Counted from the stretch's first letter, positions 30,971-41,344 are shown. The stretch: 64,000 bases of DNA from Helicobacter apodemus (GCF_000765745.2 NZ_JRPC02000009.1:1-64000), one strand, 5' to 3'. Numbers and translations: made by a program. Notes: generated by a model from the letters alone, not told the origin.

Positions 30971-31734
30971 GAGTTTAAAAAATTTTCAATACTATAAAAT
31001 CCATTTGGCTGATTTTTTAACCAAACTGCTGCTTTAATAGCACCCTTTGCAAAAGTCAATCTTGAAGTTGCGGTATGAATTAGTTCTAAATACTCTCCAT
31101 CACCATAAAAGCCAACATTATGCTTCCCTACAACATCACCTCCACGAAGAGACATAACTCCAATTTCCCTTTCGCTCCTCTCTCCAATATTCCCATCTCT
31201 TCCACTTATTCTAACTTTATCAAGTTCTAATCCTCTAGCTACTGCACAAGTCTTAGCAAGACTTAGTGCAGTCCCACTTGGTGAATCCTTTTTGTGCTTA
31301 TGGTGCGTTTCTACAATTTCAATATCAAAATCTTTTAAAGCATTTGCCACCATTGCAATAGCACGATTTAAAACCGCTACTCCCAAGGACATGTTACTAG
31401 CATAAAAGATTGGCATCTTTTTAGAAGCCTCTTTAATAAGATTTTCACAATGAAATTCTAAGCCTGTTGTTCCAATCACAATAGGTTTTGGGTGCGATAA
31501 AGCTACTCCTAAAAGTCGTTCTGTGCCTTGTGGGGTAGTAAAATCAATCACAACCTCACAATTCTGTAAAAAAGCTTTTAAATCACTAGTAATAAGAGTT
31601 TCTGATTCAACACAAAAGTCTAAAACTTTACGCGTATAAAGACTCCCTAACTTAATATTAGGGCTTTCTTTTATAAATTCAACGATTAATCTCCCAACAC
31701 GACCACTCGCCCCAAAAACTCCTATACCTAACAC
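30967..31734 (-). CDS. dapB: 4-hydroxy-tetrahydrodipicolinate reductase
   Basis: 255 residues of DapB in the lysine and diaminopimelate pathway. It starts with the Rossmann motif GVFGASGRVG and contains the catalytic ETHHKHKKDSPSGTAL block. Length and motifs are standard. It is nine bases behind trxB and overlaps purF, giving a mixed operon trxB-dapB-purF. Confidence 0.96.
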   Translation of the reverse strand: MLGIGVFGASGRVGRLIVEFIKESPNIKLGSLYTRKVLDFCVESETLITSDLKAFLQNCEVVIDFTTPQGTERLLGVALSHPKPIVIGTTGLEFHCENLIKEASKKMPIFYASNMSLGVAVLNRAIAMVANALKDFDIEIVETHHKHKKDSPSGTALSLAKTCAVARGLELDKVRISGRDGNIGERSEREIGVMSLRGGDVVGKHNVGFYGDGEYLELIHTATSRLTFAKGAIKAAVWLKNQPNGFYSIENFLNS

Positions 31735-31743
31735 ATAATTTCC

Positions 31744-32682
31744 TTATTTATGATGCTCAACAAACTCTATAGCCCCTAAAGCTGCTGTTGCACCGTCTGA
31801 AGCTGCACAAACTACTTGTTTGGGAGCATCTTGCCTTAAATCACCCGCTACAAATAATCCAGGAATGTTGGTTTCCATCTTTAAATTAACTATTGCTTGT
31901 CCATATTCATTCATAGCACAAAGTGATGTCCCATCCTCTTGCATTAACACTGCATTATTCACATTATATCCAATGAGCATAAAAATACCCGCAATATTAA
32001 TCTCTTTGGTCGCATTGTTTTCTAAATTTTTTAATTTCAATCCTGTAACTCCAGAATTATCTCCACAAATTTCTTCAATTCCATAAGGGGTTAAAAATTC
32101 GATATTAGATAGGCTTTTAGCCCTTTGCACTGTTATAGGTGCTGCTCTAAACTCATTTCTCCTATGAATAATTGTCACTTTAGAACAAATTTTTGCTAGA
32201 TAGATGGACTCCTCAATAGCGGTATCTCCTCCCCCTAAAACAGCAACTTCTTTGTTTTTATAAAAAAATCCATCACAAGTCGCACAAGAACTAACTCCTT
32301 TACCCCAATAAGTATCCTCACCCTTTACATTAGAACGTTTAGGGCTGCCTCCTGTGGCTACAATAACAGATTTAGCTTCTATTTCTTTGCCATCACTTAA
32401 AACTATGACAAAAAAATCTAATTTCTTTTTTATGCGTATAACTTCTGCCATCTCATGTTTTAAACCAAACCTAAAGCATTGCTCTTGCCAAGGTGCCATA
32501 AAATCAAAACCGCTTTTTACTTCAGCCACTCCGGGATAATTCTCTAATTCACTACTTGTAGTAATTTGCCCACCAGGCATTCCTTTTTCAAACATTATAA
32601 CATCTTTCAACCCGCCTCTTGTTGCATATAATCCAGCACTAAGTCCAGCAGGTCCTCCACCAATAATAGCTACTTCTAACAT
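31744..32682 (-). CDS. trxB: Thioredoxin reductase
   Basis: 312 residues of a low-molecular-weight thioredoxin reductase. It has an FAD-binding [13 protein letters not shown] motif, the redox CATCDG pair near residue 136, an [14 protein letters not shown] motif and the C-terminal VAGDLRQ. It reduces TrxA encoded 0.5 kb upstream in the same direction, with a small thioredoxin-like gene between them. Confidence 0.96.
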   Translation of the reverse strand: MLEVAIIGGGPAGLSAGLYATRGGLKDVIMFEKGMPGGQITTSSELENYPGVAEVKSGFDFMAPWQEQCFRFGLKHEMAEVIRIKKKLDFFVIVLSDGKEIEAKSVIVATGGSPKRSNVKGEDTYWGKGVSSCATCDGFFYKNKEVAVLGGGDTAIEESIYLAKICSKVTIIHRRNEFRAAPITVQRAKSLSNIEFLTPYGIEEICGDNSGVTGLKLKNLENNATKEINIAGIFMLIGYNVNNAVLMQEDGTSLCAMNEYGQAIVNLKMETNIPGLFVAGDLRQDAPKQVVCAASDGATAALGAIEFVEHHK

Positions 32683-32692
32683 AATTTTCTCC

Positions 32693-33163
32693 TTACATGG
32701 ATTTAAAATTTAATAATTTATAAATACCTTTATTTTTAACTCTTTGATATAACATTAAATTCTCTTGATTTTGTTTAATTAAAAAACATTGTGGAAGCAT
32801 TCTAATATCAAATTCGTGAATGAGTTTCAACATAACTCCACTAGAAACTTTTAAATCAATAATTTCTTTAGAATTGTTTTGCCCTAATTGATACATATCT
32901 ATAGCTAAAATACTTTCATTTTGCTTTATTTTGCTCTTTAAAAATTCTTCCCATTTAGGCATATAAGAGCTATAAAAACATAATTGGTATTTTTCACTCA
33001 TAGGCTCAAATAAATTAACTTCTCCATCCTCTTCTTCATAAAAAGAATCCTGATTAAAATATATTTTTGAAACAGAAGTAAAAGAATATTGATAATATAA
33101 AAATGCACCTACTGCAAAAACAATGATAAACGCTATAGAAAAACCAGGGCAACATTTTTTCAC
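32693..33163 (-). CDS. Membrane-anchored thioredoxin-like protein lacking the CXXC pair (predicted)
   Basis: 156 residues: an N-terminal membrane anchor (residues about 9-25) preceded by two cysteines, then a soluble domain. The order of strands, a [12 protein letters not shown] segment where thioredoxins have their WCGPC, and an RMLPQCFLI segment resembling the cis-Pro loop suggest a thioredoxin fold without the redox pair. It lies between trxA and trxB on the same strand, which supports a link. The fold call is by eye and may be wrong. Confidence 0.5.
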   Translation of the reverse strand: MKKCCPGFSIAFIIVFAVGAFLYYQYSFTSVSKIYFNQDSFYEEEDGEVNLFEPMSEKYQLCFYSSYMPKWEEFLKSKIKQNESILAIDMYQLGQNNSKEIIDLKVSSGVMLKLIHEFDIRMLPQCFLIKQNQENLMLYQRVKNKGIYKLLNFKSM

Positions 33164-33193
33164 TTTTACCCTTTTTAATTATCTATATTCAAT

Positions 33194-33511
33194 TTAAATC
33201 AAGCTATCAAGTTTATTTTTAAACTCTTGTTCTGTTGAAGCACCAACAATCTCATCTACTTTTTGACCATCTTTATAAAAATAAATTGTTGGGATAGAGC
33301 GGATTCCGAATTTTTCTGCTAATTCTTGTTGCTCATCAGTATTGACTTTGCAAATCTTTGCTTTTCCTTCATATGCTTCTGCAAGCTTATCAATAATAGG
33401 GGCAATCATCCTACAAGGTCCGCACCAAGGTGCCCAAAAATCTATTAACGCAACACCATCTTTAATAGTTTCGTCAAAATTTTGTCCTGTTAATTCAATA
33501 TAACCAGCCAT
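33194..33511 (-). CDS. trxA: Thioredoxin
   Basis: 105 residues with FWAPWCGPCRMIAP carrying the redox pair and the cis-proline motif RSIPTIYFYKDG. It is the cytoplasmic disulphide reductant that supplies ribonucleotide reductase and peroxidases. An AAGGAG ribosome-binding site precedes the ATG. The 80-base gap to nusB must hold its promoter. Confidence 0.97.
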   Translation of the reverse strand: MAGYIELTGQNFDETIKDGVALIDFWAPWCGPCRMIAPIIDKLAEAYEGKAKICKVNTDEQQELAEKFGIRSIPTIYFYKDGQKVDEIVGASTEQEFKNKLDSLI

Positions 33512-33591
33512 TTAATTTTTCTCCTTAAATAATAATTTTTAACGGCGACATTTTACAATAAATAACTTAAAAATACAAAAATTTAGCTCTA

Positions 33592-34035
33592 TCAACCTTT
33601 AGAGCAGATCATTCTTTCAATCTCTTCTAAAGGTATTTGTAAATTTTTGCAAACACCATCTAAGACTCCATTAACAAATTTTGTAGAATTATCATTACAA
33701 AAACCTTTGGTGATTTCCAAGGCTTCATTAATCACAATTGCCCTATCAGTTGATGTATAAACGATCTCATAAACACCAAGCCTTAAAATTGCTTTTTCCA
33801 TCTCTCCAATACGTGAAAAATTCCATTCTTTTAATTGATGGGTAATACGTAAATCAATTGCTTTTAAATGATGAATAACGCCAAAGAAAAGATTCATAGC
33901 AAACTGCTTTTGGGTATTTTTTATCTTTTGCTCCTGTAAAACCTCTTCTATAAAGTTCTCAATATTTTCATTCCCGCTACCATAAGCATAAAGTAATTGC
34001 ATAACAACTCCACGTGCTTGGCTCCTTGTAGCCAC
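33592..34035 (-). CDS. nusB: Transcription antitermination factor NusB
   Basis: 147 residues, all-helical, with the NusB opening RSQARGVVMQLLYA and the C-terminal KFVNGVLDGVC motif. It binds boxA RNA with NusE in rRNA antitermination. The order nusB-ribH-kdsA-carbonic anhydrase is the same as in H. pylori. Its start follows the ribH stop directly. Confidence 0.96.
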   Translation of the reverse strand: MATRSQARGVVMQLLYAYGSGNENIENFIEEVLQEQKIKNTQKQFAMNLFFGVIHHLKAIDLRITHQLKEWNFSRIGEMEKAILRLGVYEIVYTSTDRAIVINEALEITKGFCNDNSTKFVNGVLDGVCKNLQIPLEEIERMICSKG

Positions 34036-34506
34036 TTAAGCTCCAATCTTTCGGTATAAATTAATGAGTTCAATCAAACCACTCATGGATTCAAATCCCT
34101 TATTGCCAGATTTTGTTCCCGCCCTCTCAATAGCTTGCTCAATGGAATCAGTTGTTAAAACGCCAAAAGTAACGGCAGCACCATAACGAATAGTAACATT
34201 AGCGATACCCTTAGTGGATTCAGCGCTTACATAATCAAAGTGCGGAGTGGAACCACGGATAATAGCACCTAAACAACAAACACCATCATAATTACCTTGT
34301 GCTAGTATCTTCTCTAATGCGAAGGGAATCTCAAAAGCACCTGGAACTAAGATATGTGTTAAATTCTCCTCCACTCCACCATGACGCAAAAAACAATCTT
34401 TAGCACCCTCTACCAATCTATCAGTGATTAAGTGGTTAAAACGACTAGAAATAATGGCAATTTTCTCATCACCAATTAATGACAATTCCCCTTCAATTAA
34501 TTGCAT
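34036..34506 (-). CDS. ribH: 6,7-dimethyl-8-ribityllumazine synthase
   Basis: 156 residues of lumazine synthase, the penultimate enzyme of riboflavin synthesis. Key segments are [26 protein letters not shown] and [16 protein letters not shown] with the catalytic His. It overlaps kdsA by 10 bases and abuts nusB. Confidence 0.97.
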   Translation of the reverse strand: MQLIEGELSLIGDEKIAIISSRFNHLITDRLVEGAKDCFLRHGGVEENLTHILVPGAFEIPFALEKILAQGNYDGVCCLGAIIRGSTPHFDYVSAESTKGIANVTIRYGAAVTFGVLTTDSIEQAIERAGTKSGNKGFESMSGLIELINLYRKIGA

Positions 34507-35312
34507 TTTTGCTCCTTTTGTATAAAATTAGTAATTTGCAATAATTCTTTAATAAGCTCATTTAAAACCTCGGGCATTAGCATATTAGGTCCATCACTTA
34601 AAGCATTTTTGGGATTAGTATGCACCTCTGCAAATAAACCATCAATCCCTACAGCACTCGCTGCCCTTGCTAAAATAGGTGCAAACTTTGAATCTCCATC
34701 ACTCTTTCCATCTGCACCACCTGGCATTTGCACGGCGTGTGTTGCATCAAAAATCACAGGTGCAAATTTTCTCATAATCACTAATGAACGCATATCCACG
34801 ACTAAATTCCCATAACCAAAGCTACTCCCTCTTTCTGTAAGTGTAATCTTATATTTTTGGGATTGCTCATAACTTGCCTCTGTCCCTCCACGCGTTTTAA
34901 TGGCTTTTAAAACAGAATATTGCATATCCTTGGGATTCATAAATTGTCCTTTTTTAATATTAACAATTGCTCTGCTCTTAGCAGCCTCTACAATCAAATC
35001 TGTTTGACGACATAAAAAAGCAGGTATTTGCAGAATATCTACAACTTGGGCTGCAAGTTTAACTTGATAAGTTTCGTGAATATCTGTTAAGAGTTTATAA
35101 CCAAATTTCTTTTTGATATTAGCTAAAGATTCTAAACCCCTCTCTATCCCAGGTCCCCTAAAAGATTCCAGACTTGTCCGATTAGCTTTATCAAAGCTTG
35201 CCTTAAAATAAAAATCTATTTGAGGGTTTTTAGCTATTGGTTTTAAGCTCTCGGCAATTTCCTCTAAAATTTCATCATTTTCTATTACACAAGGTCCAGC
35301 GATTATAATCAT
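34497..35312 (-). CDS. kdsA: 3-deoxy-8-phosphooctulonate synthase
   Basis: 271 residues of KDO-8-phosphate synthase, which condenses PEP with arabinose 5-phosphate to make the precursor of Kdo for lipid A-core and for poly-Kdo capsule linkers. It starts IIAGPCVIE with the conserved cysteine, and contains [19 protein letters not shown] and [11 protein letters not shown]. The Cys near residue 7 suggests the metal-dependent class. It overlaps the carbonic anhydrase gene by four bases. Confidence 0.96.
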   Translation of the reverse strand: MIIIAGPCVIENDEILEEIAESLKPIAKNPQIDFYFKASFDKANRTSLESFRGPGIERGLESLANIKKKFGYKLLTDIHETYQVKLAAQVVDILQIPAFLCRQTDLIVEAAKSRAIVNIKKGQFMNPKDMQYSVLKAIKTRGGTEASYEQSQKYKITLTERGSSFGYGNLVVDMRSLVIMRKFAPVIFDATHAVQMPGGADGKSDGDSKFAPILARAASAVGIDGLFAEVHTNPKNALSDGPNMLMPEVLNELIKELLQITNFIQKEQKCN

Positions 35313-35953
35313 CTCGTATCCTTTTTTAATAAATTGAATTCGTGTTTTTTAAAATCATAACTATAAACCTCACCGCTTTCAATAATATAATGCCAACCAT
35401 AAATATGAAGTGTGCGTGCAAGGTATTTTTCTTTTACATTAGGGTAAGTGAAAAGATTTTTGATTTGATTTTCAATATTAATTTGCTCTGTTAAAAAAGA
35501 GCGGATAATTTTATCCTTTGGTTGAAGTGCTAAAACTCTCTCTTTTACTCCTTGGATTAATTTTAACCAATTCCTAACATTAGGCATTCTTGCTTCGAAA
35601 TGCTCCTCTTCATACAAAGCTGCACATCCACCACAATGTGAATGTCCGCAGATAATAATATTCTCAACCTTTAATGCCTCTAGGGCATACTCAACAGCAG
35701 AAGTGGTTGCTAAATACTCATCAGCTTGGCGATAAGGTGGGACAATATTTGCGATATTGCGGATAACAAAGAGTTCACCTGGTAATGTCTTGGTGATTAA
35801 ATTTGGCACAACCCTTGAATCTGAACAACCAATAAAAAGTGTATGAGGATTTTGTCCTTCTTTAAGGTCTTCAAATAATTTTTTATAGGCTAAAAAATCT
35901 TTCTCTTTGAAAGCTATAGCACCCTTAAATAAATTGTCAATTGAACTTTCCAC
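35309..35953 (-). CDS. Beta-class carbonic anhydrase
   Basis: 214 residues with the zinc-ligand motifs of beta carbonic anhydrases: CSDSRVVP and HSHCGGC. It interconverts CO2 and bicarbonate in the cytoplasm, a need of capnophilic Campylobacterota. No signal peptide is seen. The gene follows the PomB-like gene by 10 bases and overlaps kdsA; H. pylori has its cytoplasmic carbonic anhydrase in the same position. Confidence 0.94.
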   Translation of the reverse strand: MESSIDNLFKGAIAFKEKDFLAYKKLFEDLKEGQNPHTLFIGCSDSRVVPNLITKTLPGELFVIRNIANIVPPYRQADEYLATTSAVEYALEALKVENIIICGHSHCGGCAALYEEEHFEARMPNVRNWLKLIQGVKERVLALQPKDKIIRSFLTEQINIENQIKNLFTYPNVKEKYLARTLHIYGWHYIIESGEVYSYDFKKHEFNLLKKDTR

Positions 35954-35963
35954 TATAAACCTT

Positions 35964-36737
35964 TTATGGAGTTATTTTACTAACTGATTCCATAGCAGCG
36001 GATAAATCCTCACCTATACTATAAAGATATAAATCCACTCGTCTATTTTTAGCCTTAAGTGTTGGTATTTCATTACTAGCAATGGGTGAAAATTCCCCTT
36101 CCCCACCACCTATTATACGTTTTGGAAGCACTCCTTGTTGTATGATTAAATTTGCAACATTGACACCCCTTGCAATAGAAAGATCTAAATTATCCTTAAA
36201 CTCTAAATTAGGTTGAATAGGCGTATTATCTGTATGACCTATTGCTTTTATAAGCACTCCATCGGGCATTTTTGCAAGCTCTAAAGATAATCGTTTTAAA
36301 AAGGCAATACCACCTGTATTACTCAATATTGCACTGCCACTCTCAAAAAGCAAAGATTCAGGAATACGAATAATAACCCCTCTTTCAGATTCCTCAAGCT
36401 CGACAGCAGGACCACTAGCGATTTTATTTACTTCATTATAATCCGCGACTAAACTTGCAAAAATATTTACAACATTATCCATCTCTACCTCTGTTTCTAT
36501 AGGCGTTGCTTGAATAGATGCTGGAGGATTAATTTGTGTTAAAGAACCTTTTTCTAAAACAGATAAAGACCCTTCTAAAGAACCTATTGCCTCTGAAACT
36601 TTAAGGGTATCAAAGGTTGCCATAGAAAGCAAAAGGATAAAAAATGTAAGAATTAAAGTAACCATATCCCCATAGGTCCCAAGCCATAATGGAACACCAT
36701 TTGGACAATCACAAGCAGGACAAGAATCCTTTGCCAT
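35964..36737 (-). CDS. MotB/PomB-type stator protein with OmpA domain
   Basis: 257 residues: one transmembrane helix near residues 22-42 with an aspartate at position 24 in GTYGDMVTLILTFF, and a C-terminal OmpA/MotB peptidoglycan-binding domain (GHTDNTPI, LSIARGVNVANLI). The Asp and its spacing match the ion-binding residue of the sodium stator PomB, and the PNGVPLWLGTYGD opening is closer to PomB than to H. pylori MotB. Five cysteines and acidic residues lie in the short cytoplasmic tail. No MotA/PomA partner is adjacent, so it may serve the flagellar motor or another ion-driven complex. Confidence 0.8.
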   Translation of the reverse strand: MAKDSCPACDCPNGVPLWLGTYGDMVTLILTFFILLLSMATFDTLKVSEAIGSLEGSLSVLEKGSLTQINPPASIQATPIETEVEMDNVVNIFASLVADYNEVNKIASGPAVELEESERGVIIRIPESLLFESGSAILSNTGGIAFLKRLSLELAKMPDGVLIKAIGHTDNTPIQPNLEFKDNLDLSIARGVNVANLIIQQGVLPKRIIGGGEGEFSPIASNEIPTLKAKNRRVDLYLYSIGEDLSAAMESVSKITP

Positions 36738-36769
36738 ATTCGCTTCCTCTAAAAATCTTTTTCTTTATC

Positions 36770-36775
36770 ATTATA
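36770..36775 (-). promoter_or_regulatory. Possible -10 box of the stator gene
   Basis: A TATAAT on the minus strand lies 33 bases upstream of the ATG at 36737, in the 90-base divergent gap shared with the DedA gene. No clear -35 element. Confidence 0.35.
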
Positions 36776-36788
36776 ACTTGTATTTGGT

Positions 36789-36794
36789 TATAAT
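36789..36794 (+). promoter_or_regulatory. Possible -10 box of the DedA-family gene
   Basis: A TATAAT on the plus strand lies 33 bases before the TTG start at 36828. No clear -35 element. Confidence 0.35.
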
Positions 36795-36827
36795 TGTATT
36801 ATTTATAAATCTTAAACAAGGCTTTTT

Positions 36828-37421
36828 TTGCAAACTATAATTGATTTTATTCTTGAAAGTGTTGGGGATTTAGGCTATTTTGGGATATTTGTTATGATGC
36901 TTTTAGAAAGTAGCTTTATTCCTTTTCCTAGTGAAATTGTTATGATACCTGCGGGATATTTAGCCCATAAAGGAGAGATAAATTTTTTCTTAGCTATTTT
37001 TTTTGGTATCTTAGGTTCTCTTAGCGGGGCTTTAATTAATTATTTTCTCGCATTATATTTTGGGAGAGAAATTCTTATTAAATATGGAAAATATTTCTTT
37101 TTTCAAGAATCTACGATGAAAAAAATAGAAGCATTTTTTACCAAACACGGCAACATTTCAACTTTTAGTGGCAGACTTATCCCTGTGGTGCGTCAATATA
37201 TCTCTTTACCTGCTGGGATTGGAAAGATGAATCTGCCTTTATTTTGCTTTTATACTTTATTAGGGGCAGGGATTTGGGTAATTATCCTAACAACACTTGG
37301 TTACTTCTTAGGACAAAATGAAGAACTCCTTAAACAATATCTCCATTTTATCATACTTTCTATTCTTGTCCTTGTAGGATTTGGAATCCTAATTTATATC
37401 TACAAACAAAAGAAATCTTAA
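36828..37421 (+). CDS. DedA-family membrane protein
   Basis: 197 residues with four to five hydrophobic segments and the DedA hallmarks: an acidic residue in MLLESSFIPFPSE, and the FSGRLIPVVRQYISLPAG motif with its essential arginines. Members are thought to flip phospholipids or undecaprenyl phosphate and to be needed for envelope integrity. The start is a TTG at 36828, since the next in-frame ATG would remove part of the first conserved segment; an AAGG precedes it. It converges on the Na/Pi transporter gene. Confidence 0.88.
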   Translation: MQTIIDFILESVGDLGYFGIFVMMLLESSFIPFPSEIVMIPAGYLAHKGEINFFLAIFFGILGSLSGALINYFLALYFGREILIKYGKYFFFQESTMKKIEAFFTKHGNISTFSGRLIPVVRQYISLPAGIGKMNLPLFCFYTLLGAGIWVIILTTLGYFLGQNEELLKQYLHFIILSILVLVGFGILIYIYKQKKS

Positions 37422-37432
37422 TCTCTTTTAAG

Positions 37433-39208
37433 TTATTTCTCATTGCCCTGTTTATCCTCTAGCCATTCCTCTTTAGTAAAAATTATCTCTACAGCTTCAA
37501 TAAGCTGAGTAGCGATTTGAATGATAAAAGCACTATCATTTAAAATAGAAGTTCCATTAGTAACACTAATTTTATTATTTGCAATCAAATTCTCAACCTT
37601 ACGCAAAGCATTGTAATCCTTTTCTTTTAAGAGTTCTTTAGCGGCTTTTAGTTGCATAAGTATCAAACGCACGTTTTCATCTTTCATTAGCTTCAATTCT
37701 TCAATACTTCTTAAAAGCTCTCCCAAATCTTTTCGCATTATATTATACTCATTAGCTAAATATTCATTAGACGAACTTGCATAAGCTTTCATATTTGTTT
37801 GGATAATTTTAAGATTTTTAGTAGCTTCTACAATATCTCTTGAAGCAAGTTTAAAAGAAAAAATTCTATTATTTTTATCATCATCTTCTATATAACTTTG
37901 AGCTTTTGTAGAAAATTCCATAATTGCATCAAAAAGCACCTTTATCTTGCGTTTATAAAGATAATCTAAATCGACATCCCCGCTAAACCATTTTTTACTC
38001 GCAATAATCTCATCAAAACTTACTTTTCCTCGAATATCACTGCGATTAAAACCTATGGTATGGGCGATCATTGCATAAGCATTATTATATAAATGCATAC
38101 TTTCTTTTTGCAAAGCTTCAATAGCAGTATTAGGATATTCAATAATATTTTTATTTAAATATAAAGGCACATCCATATCTCTATCTTTTGGAGCTTTAAC
38201 AACTTTATCTAAAAATAAAACAATTTGGGCAATAAACAAAGAAATAAATATAACGGCTACAAGATTAAACAAGGTATGAAATAAAGCGGTTTTTAAAGGT
38301 AAATTCTCTTGAGAGATTCCAATAATACTAGCAGTAATATCCACTAGATGCACAAAATAAGGAAAAAATATAATAACAAGTAGTGCAATAGTAAAATTAA
38401 AAATACAATTAGCTAAAGCAAGTTTTTTGCCCTCAATATTAGTGCTTAAACTAGCAATTACTGCAGTAACTACACCTCCAACACTTGTCCCCAAAGTTGC
38501 CGCAAGAGCATTTTCATAACCAATCTGTCCGCTAACAAGGGCAGAGATAATAATGGCTAAAGTTGCGTGGCTTGATTGAACAATCCCCGTAGTTAATGCC
38601 CCTAAAGCAACAAAAATCAAAACTCCTTTAAAGCCTACAAAATTAAATTGTGATAAATCCATAATTTCTTTATAAGATTCAAATCCATTTTTAATATAAT
38701 CAACACCCAAAAAGAAAAAGCCAATCCCCATAAAAATCGAACCTACACCTTTTAAAATATTATCTTTTTGAAAACCTAGTAATGTCCCACTAACAATTAA
38801 GGGTATTGCTAAAGTAGAAATATTAATATTTGTTAATCCAACAATCAACCAAGAACCGGCACTATTCCCTAAATTTGCACCAAATACAATCCCAATTCCT
38901 TGTGCTAGAGTAATTAATCCAGCAGAAAGAAAAGAGATAGAAATTATGGATACAAGCGTAGAAGATTGCATTAAAACTGTGGTTATAACCCCAAAAGCAA
39001 TACTTTTAAAACGTGTATCTGTGGATTTTGTCAAAATCTTTTCTAATAACCCTCCACTAAAAACCTTAAAACCTGCACTAAGATTCATCATTCCAATAAG
39101 TAAAATAGCCACTCCTGCTAATATCTTTGCTAATTCAGGAAAAACCACCAAACAATACATTAAAACAAACACTAAAACTACTAAAATAGAACGTCTAAAG
39201 CTTTGCAC
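37433..39208 (-). CDS. Na/Pi cotransporter-family protein with PhoU-like C-terminus
   Basis: About 591 residues. The N-terminal 320 residues hold the duplicated Na/Pi-cotransporter motif, seen as VLMQSSTLVSI near residue 80 and IVQSSHATLAIIIS near 210, within eight or more hydrophobic segments. The C-terminal 220 residues are helical and PhoU-like. Bacterial members import or export phosphate with sodium. The codon at 39208 (GTG) is preferred as start because AGGAG lies five bases before it; GTG and TTG codons at 39214 and 39211 are the alternatives. Confidence 0.85.
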   Translation of the reverse strand: MQSFRRSILVVLVFVLMYCLVVFPELAKILAGVAILLIGMMNLSAGFKVFSGGLLEKILTKSTDTRFKSIAFGVITTVLMQSSTLVSIISISFLSAGLITLAQGIGIVFGANLGNSAGSWLIVGLTNINISTLAIPLIVSGTLLGFQKDNILKGVGSIFMGIGFFFLGVDYIKNGFESYKEIMDLSQFNFVGFKGVLIFVALGALTTGIVQSSHATLAIIISALVSGQIGYENALAATLGTSVGGVVTAVIASLSTNIEGKKLALANCIFNFTIALLVIIFFPYFVHLVDITASIIGISQENLPLKTALFHTLFNLVAVIFISLFIAQIVLFLDKVVKAPKDRDMDVPLYLNKNIIEYPNTAIEALQKESMHLYNNAYAMIAHTIGFNRSDIRGKVSFDEIIASKKWFSGDVDLDYLYKRKIKVLFDAIMEFSTKAQSYIEDDDKNNRIFSFKLASRDIVEATKNLKIIQTNMKAYASSSNEYLANEYNIMRKDLGELLRSIEELKLMKDENVRLILMQLKAAKELLKEKDYNALRKVENLIANNKISVTNGTSILNDSAFIIQIATQLIEAVEIIFTKEEWLEDKQGNEK

Positions 39209-39358
39209 CAACACTCCTAAAAGATTAAATTAGGCTACCATTATAACAAAATCAAAGGAGTAAATCCCATTATTAAATATTATTTCAGCACAACTTTACA
39301 AAAAATAAGTAAAATAAAAATTCACCTTATAAATTCATACATTTAGGAGAAATAATCT

Positions 39359-40573
39359 ATGGAGGTTTATAAACAAAATATCCTAATTATCGGTGGAGGA
39401 TATGGTGGATTAAAAGTGGCACTTGGGATACAAAGACAACTCAAAAGCAAGGCAAAAATTACTTTAATTAGTAAGCACGACTACCATTATCAAACCACTT
39501 TATTACATAAGGTAGCGGTTGGGACTTTAAGCCCAAGAAAAGCAAGAATCTACTATCGTAAAATCCTCAATCCCAATAAAATCTGCTTCATTAAAGACAA
39601 GATTATCAAGCTCTGCCCTAAAGAAAACAAGGTCATAGGTAATGGTGGAGAATATCACTATGATTATTTAGTTGTTGGTTTGGGGTTTAAACCCGATAAT
39701 TTTGGAATAAAAGGTGTTGATTCTTATACCCACAAATTATCCTCTCTTAACGCCTCTTTAAAGCTTACTCAAAATATTGAAAATAATTTTAAAGAATTTG
39801 TCCATACCAAAAACCCCTTAGACTTGCATACCATAGTATGTGGGACAGGATTTACGGGGATAGAATTTGCCGCAGAACTTGCTACACAACTTGATGAACT
39901 ATGCCTTATTTGCGGTATTGATAGAAAAATACCCAAAGTAACTTGCATAGGGAGATCCCCACATATCTTACCTGTTTTTAATGAGACACTCACTCTATGT
40001 GCAGAAAACAAACTAAAACAAATAGGAGTTAATTTAATTTCTAATGGAACTATTGAAGAGATTCAAGAAAATAAAGTATTGCTTAAACAAAATGGGCAAT
40101 CTTTAGAAATCCAAGGGAATATTATCATTTGGAGTGCTGGTGTTAAAGGCAATGATATTGTTGAAAATTCAGAAATTCCTAATAAAAAAGGTAGAATCCC
40201 TGTCAATGCTAATTTACAATGTGAAGCTTTTCCTAATATTTATGTAGTAGGAGATTGTGCCTTAGCTACAAGTAAAGATGCTATTCACGCACCAACAGCA
40301 CAGCTTTCTGCACAAATGGGAGATTATTTAGCCAAGCTTTTAATCGCAAAACTAGAAAATCTCCCTTTCAATAAACCCTTTAAATTCCATCATCGAGGGA
40401 CAGTTTGTTCGATAGGGCATACCGATGGAGTAGGCATTATTTATCATAAAAATATTGGTGGGGAGATAGCAGCTTTTATGAAAAATACGATTGAAAATCG
40501 ATGGCTTTATAGCATCGGAGGCTTTAAAATGGTTTTTAAAAAAGGACAATTCCGATTCCGAACAAGCAATTAA
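39359..40573 (+). CDS. Type II NADH dehydrogenase-like flavoprotein
   Basis: 404 residues of a two-dinucleotide-domain flavoprotein. The FAD motif is IIGGGYGGLKVA at the N-terminus, the NADH motif is VCGTGFTGIEFAAEL near residue 162, and the second FAD contact is YVVGDCALA near 299. A C-terminal membrane-facing segment is short. This layout matches NDH-2, which passes electrons from NAD(P)H to quinone without pumping. Other members reduce sulphide or ferredoxin, so the substrate is inferred. It is monocistronic with a GGAG ribosome-binding site. Confidence 0.8.
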   Translation: MEVYKQNILIIGGGYGGLKVALGIQRQLKSKAKITLISKHDYHYQTTLLHKVAVGTLSPRKARIYYRKILNPNKICFIKDKIIKLCPKENKVIGNGGEYHYDYLVVGLGFKPDNFGIKGVDSYTHKLSSLNASLKLTQNIENNFKEFVHTKNPLDLHTIVCGTGFTGIEFAAELATQLDELCLICGIDRKIPKVTCIGRSPHILPVFNETLTLCAENKLKQIGVNLISNGTIEEIQENKVLLKQNGQSLEIQGNIIIWSAGVKGNDIVENSEIPNKKGRIPVNANLQCEAFPNIYVVGDCALATSKDAIHAPTAQLSAQMGDYLAKLLIAKLENLPFNKPFKFHHRGTVCSIGHTDGVGIIYHKNIGGEIAAFMKNTIENRWLYSIGGFKMVFKKGQFRFRTSN

Positions 40574-41262
40574 GAAAACTAGGATAAGGCTATAATAAGT
40601 GTATGCTACTAAGATTCTTAAGGAAGGCGTTGAATGAATAGCCTTTTTAAAAAGAACCTAGAATGATTTTAACAGATATATGATGGAGCAAACTATCAAC
40701 AATGGGACATAAAAAGCACAAAAACCAAGAATCTTTATTAATTCTGCATTTGCAATCAAAATAGATTAAAAAGCACCTTTAACGCTTTTAAAGTCCTTAT
40801 TGCAAAGATTGCATTGACATCCAAACAAAGTCTATACAGCATACTAAAAATATTCCAATAAACTTAAGATTTACTTTAATTATAACCAAAAGTAATGATT
40901 CTAAAATATTCTATTGCTAAAAGGCATTTATAAATAATAAAACTACCAACAAAATCAACATTCATCATGGGGATAAAAAACAAGATTATAAAATTGCAAA
41001 ATAGGTTTTAGTAAAATTTAAAAAGGTAATGAAAAGCTTATAAATTCGTATTTAAGAGATATTCTACATTTTATATTCCAAGTATTCTGTTGCACTAAAC
41101 CCTTATTTGGTTTATTTTATTTGCTATTTTGCCAAAGTTTGATATACGCAATACATCACAAATTAGCAGATAACAAAAAGGTTATTTGAATGCCAGCACA
41201 TCCAAAAGAATAAACCACAACTTTTGTTTTATAAGCGGATTTGATAAGATAAGAAGAAATGA
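40574..41262. other. Long AT-rich intergenic stretch; weak terminator-like hairpin only
   Basis: Nearly 690 bases between NDH-2 and the tRNA pair without a credible gene. At 40624-40645 a 5-base stem (AAGGC / GCCTT) with a 12-base loop and following Ts could end the NDH-2 transcript, though the stem is weak. No mobile element or RNA fold was recognised. It may contain decayed coding sequence. Confidence 0.45.
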
Positions 41263-41340
41263 TGGGGTGGGCGATGGGAATCGAACCCACGACCCTCAGG
41301 ACCACAATCTGATGCTCTAACCAACTGAGCTACGCCCACC
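41263..41340 (-). tRNA. tRNA-His (GTG)
   Basis: The cloverleaf reads on the minus strand from an extra 5' G (G-1, base 41340) through a 7-bp acceptor GTGGGCG/CGCCCAC, a T-arm with GGTTCGATTC, discriminator C and an encoded CCA. The anticodon loop TTGTGGT gives anticodon GTG. G-1 paired with C73 is the histidine identity element. The last base pair of the anticodon stem is A-C instead of a Watson-Crick pair. Confidence 0.95.
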
Positions 41341-41344
41341 AAAA

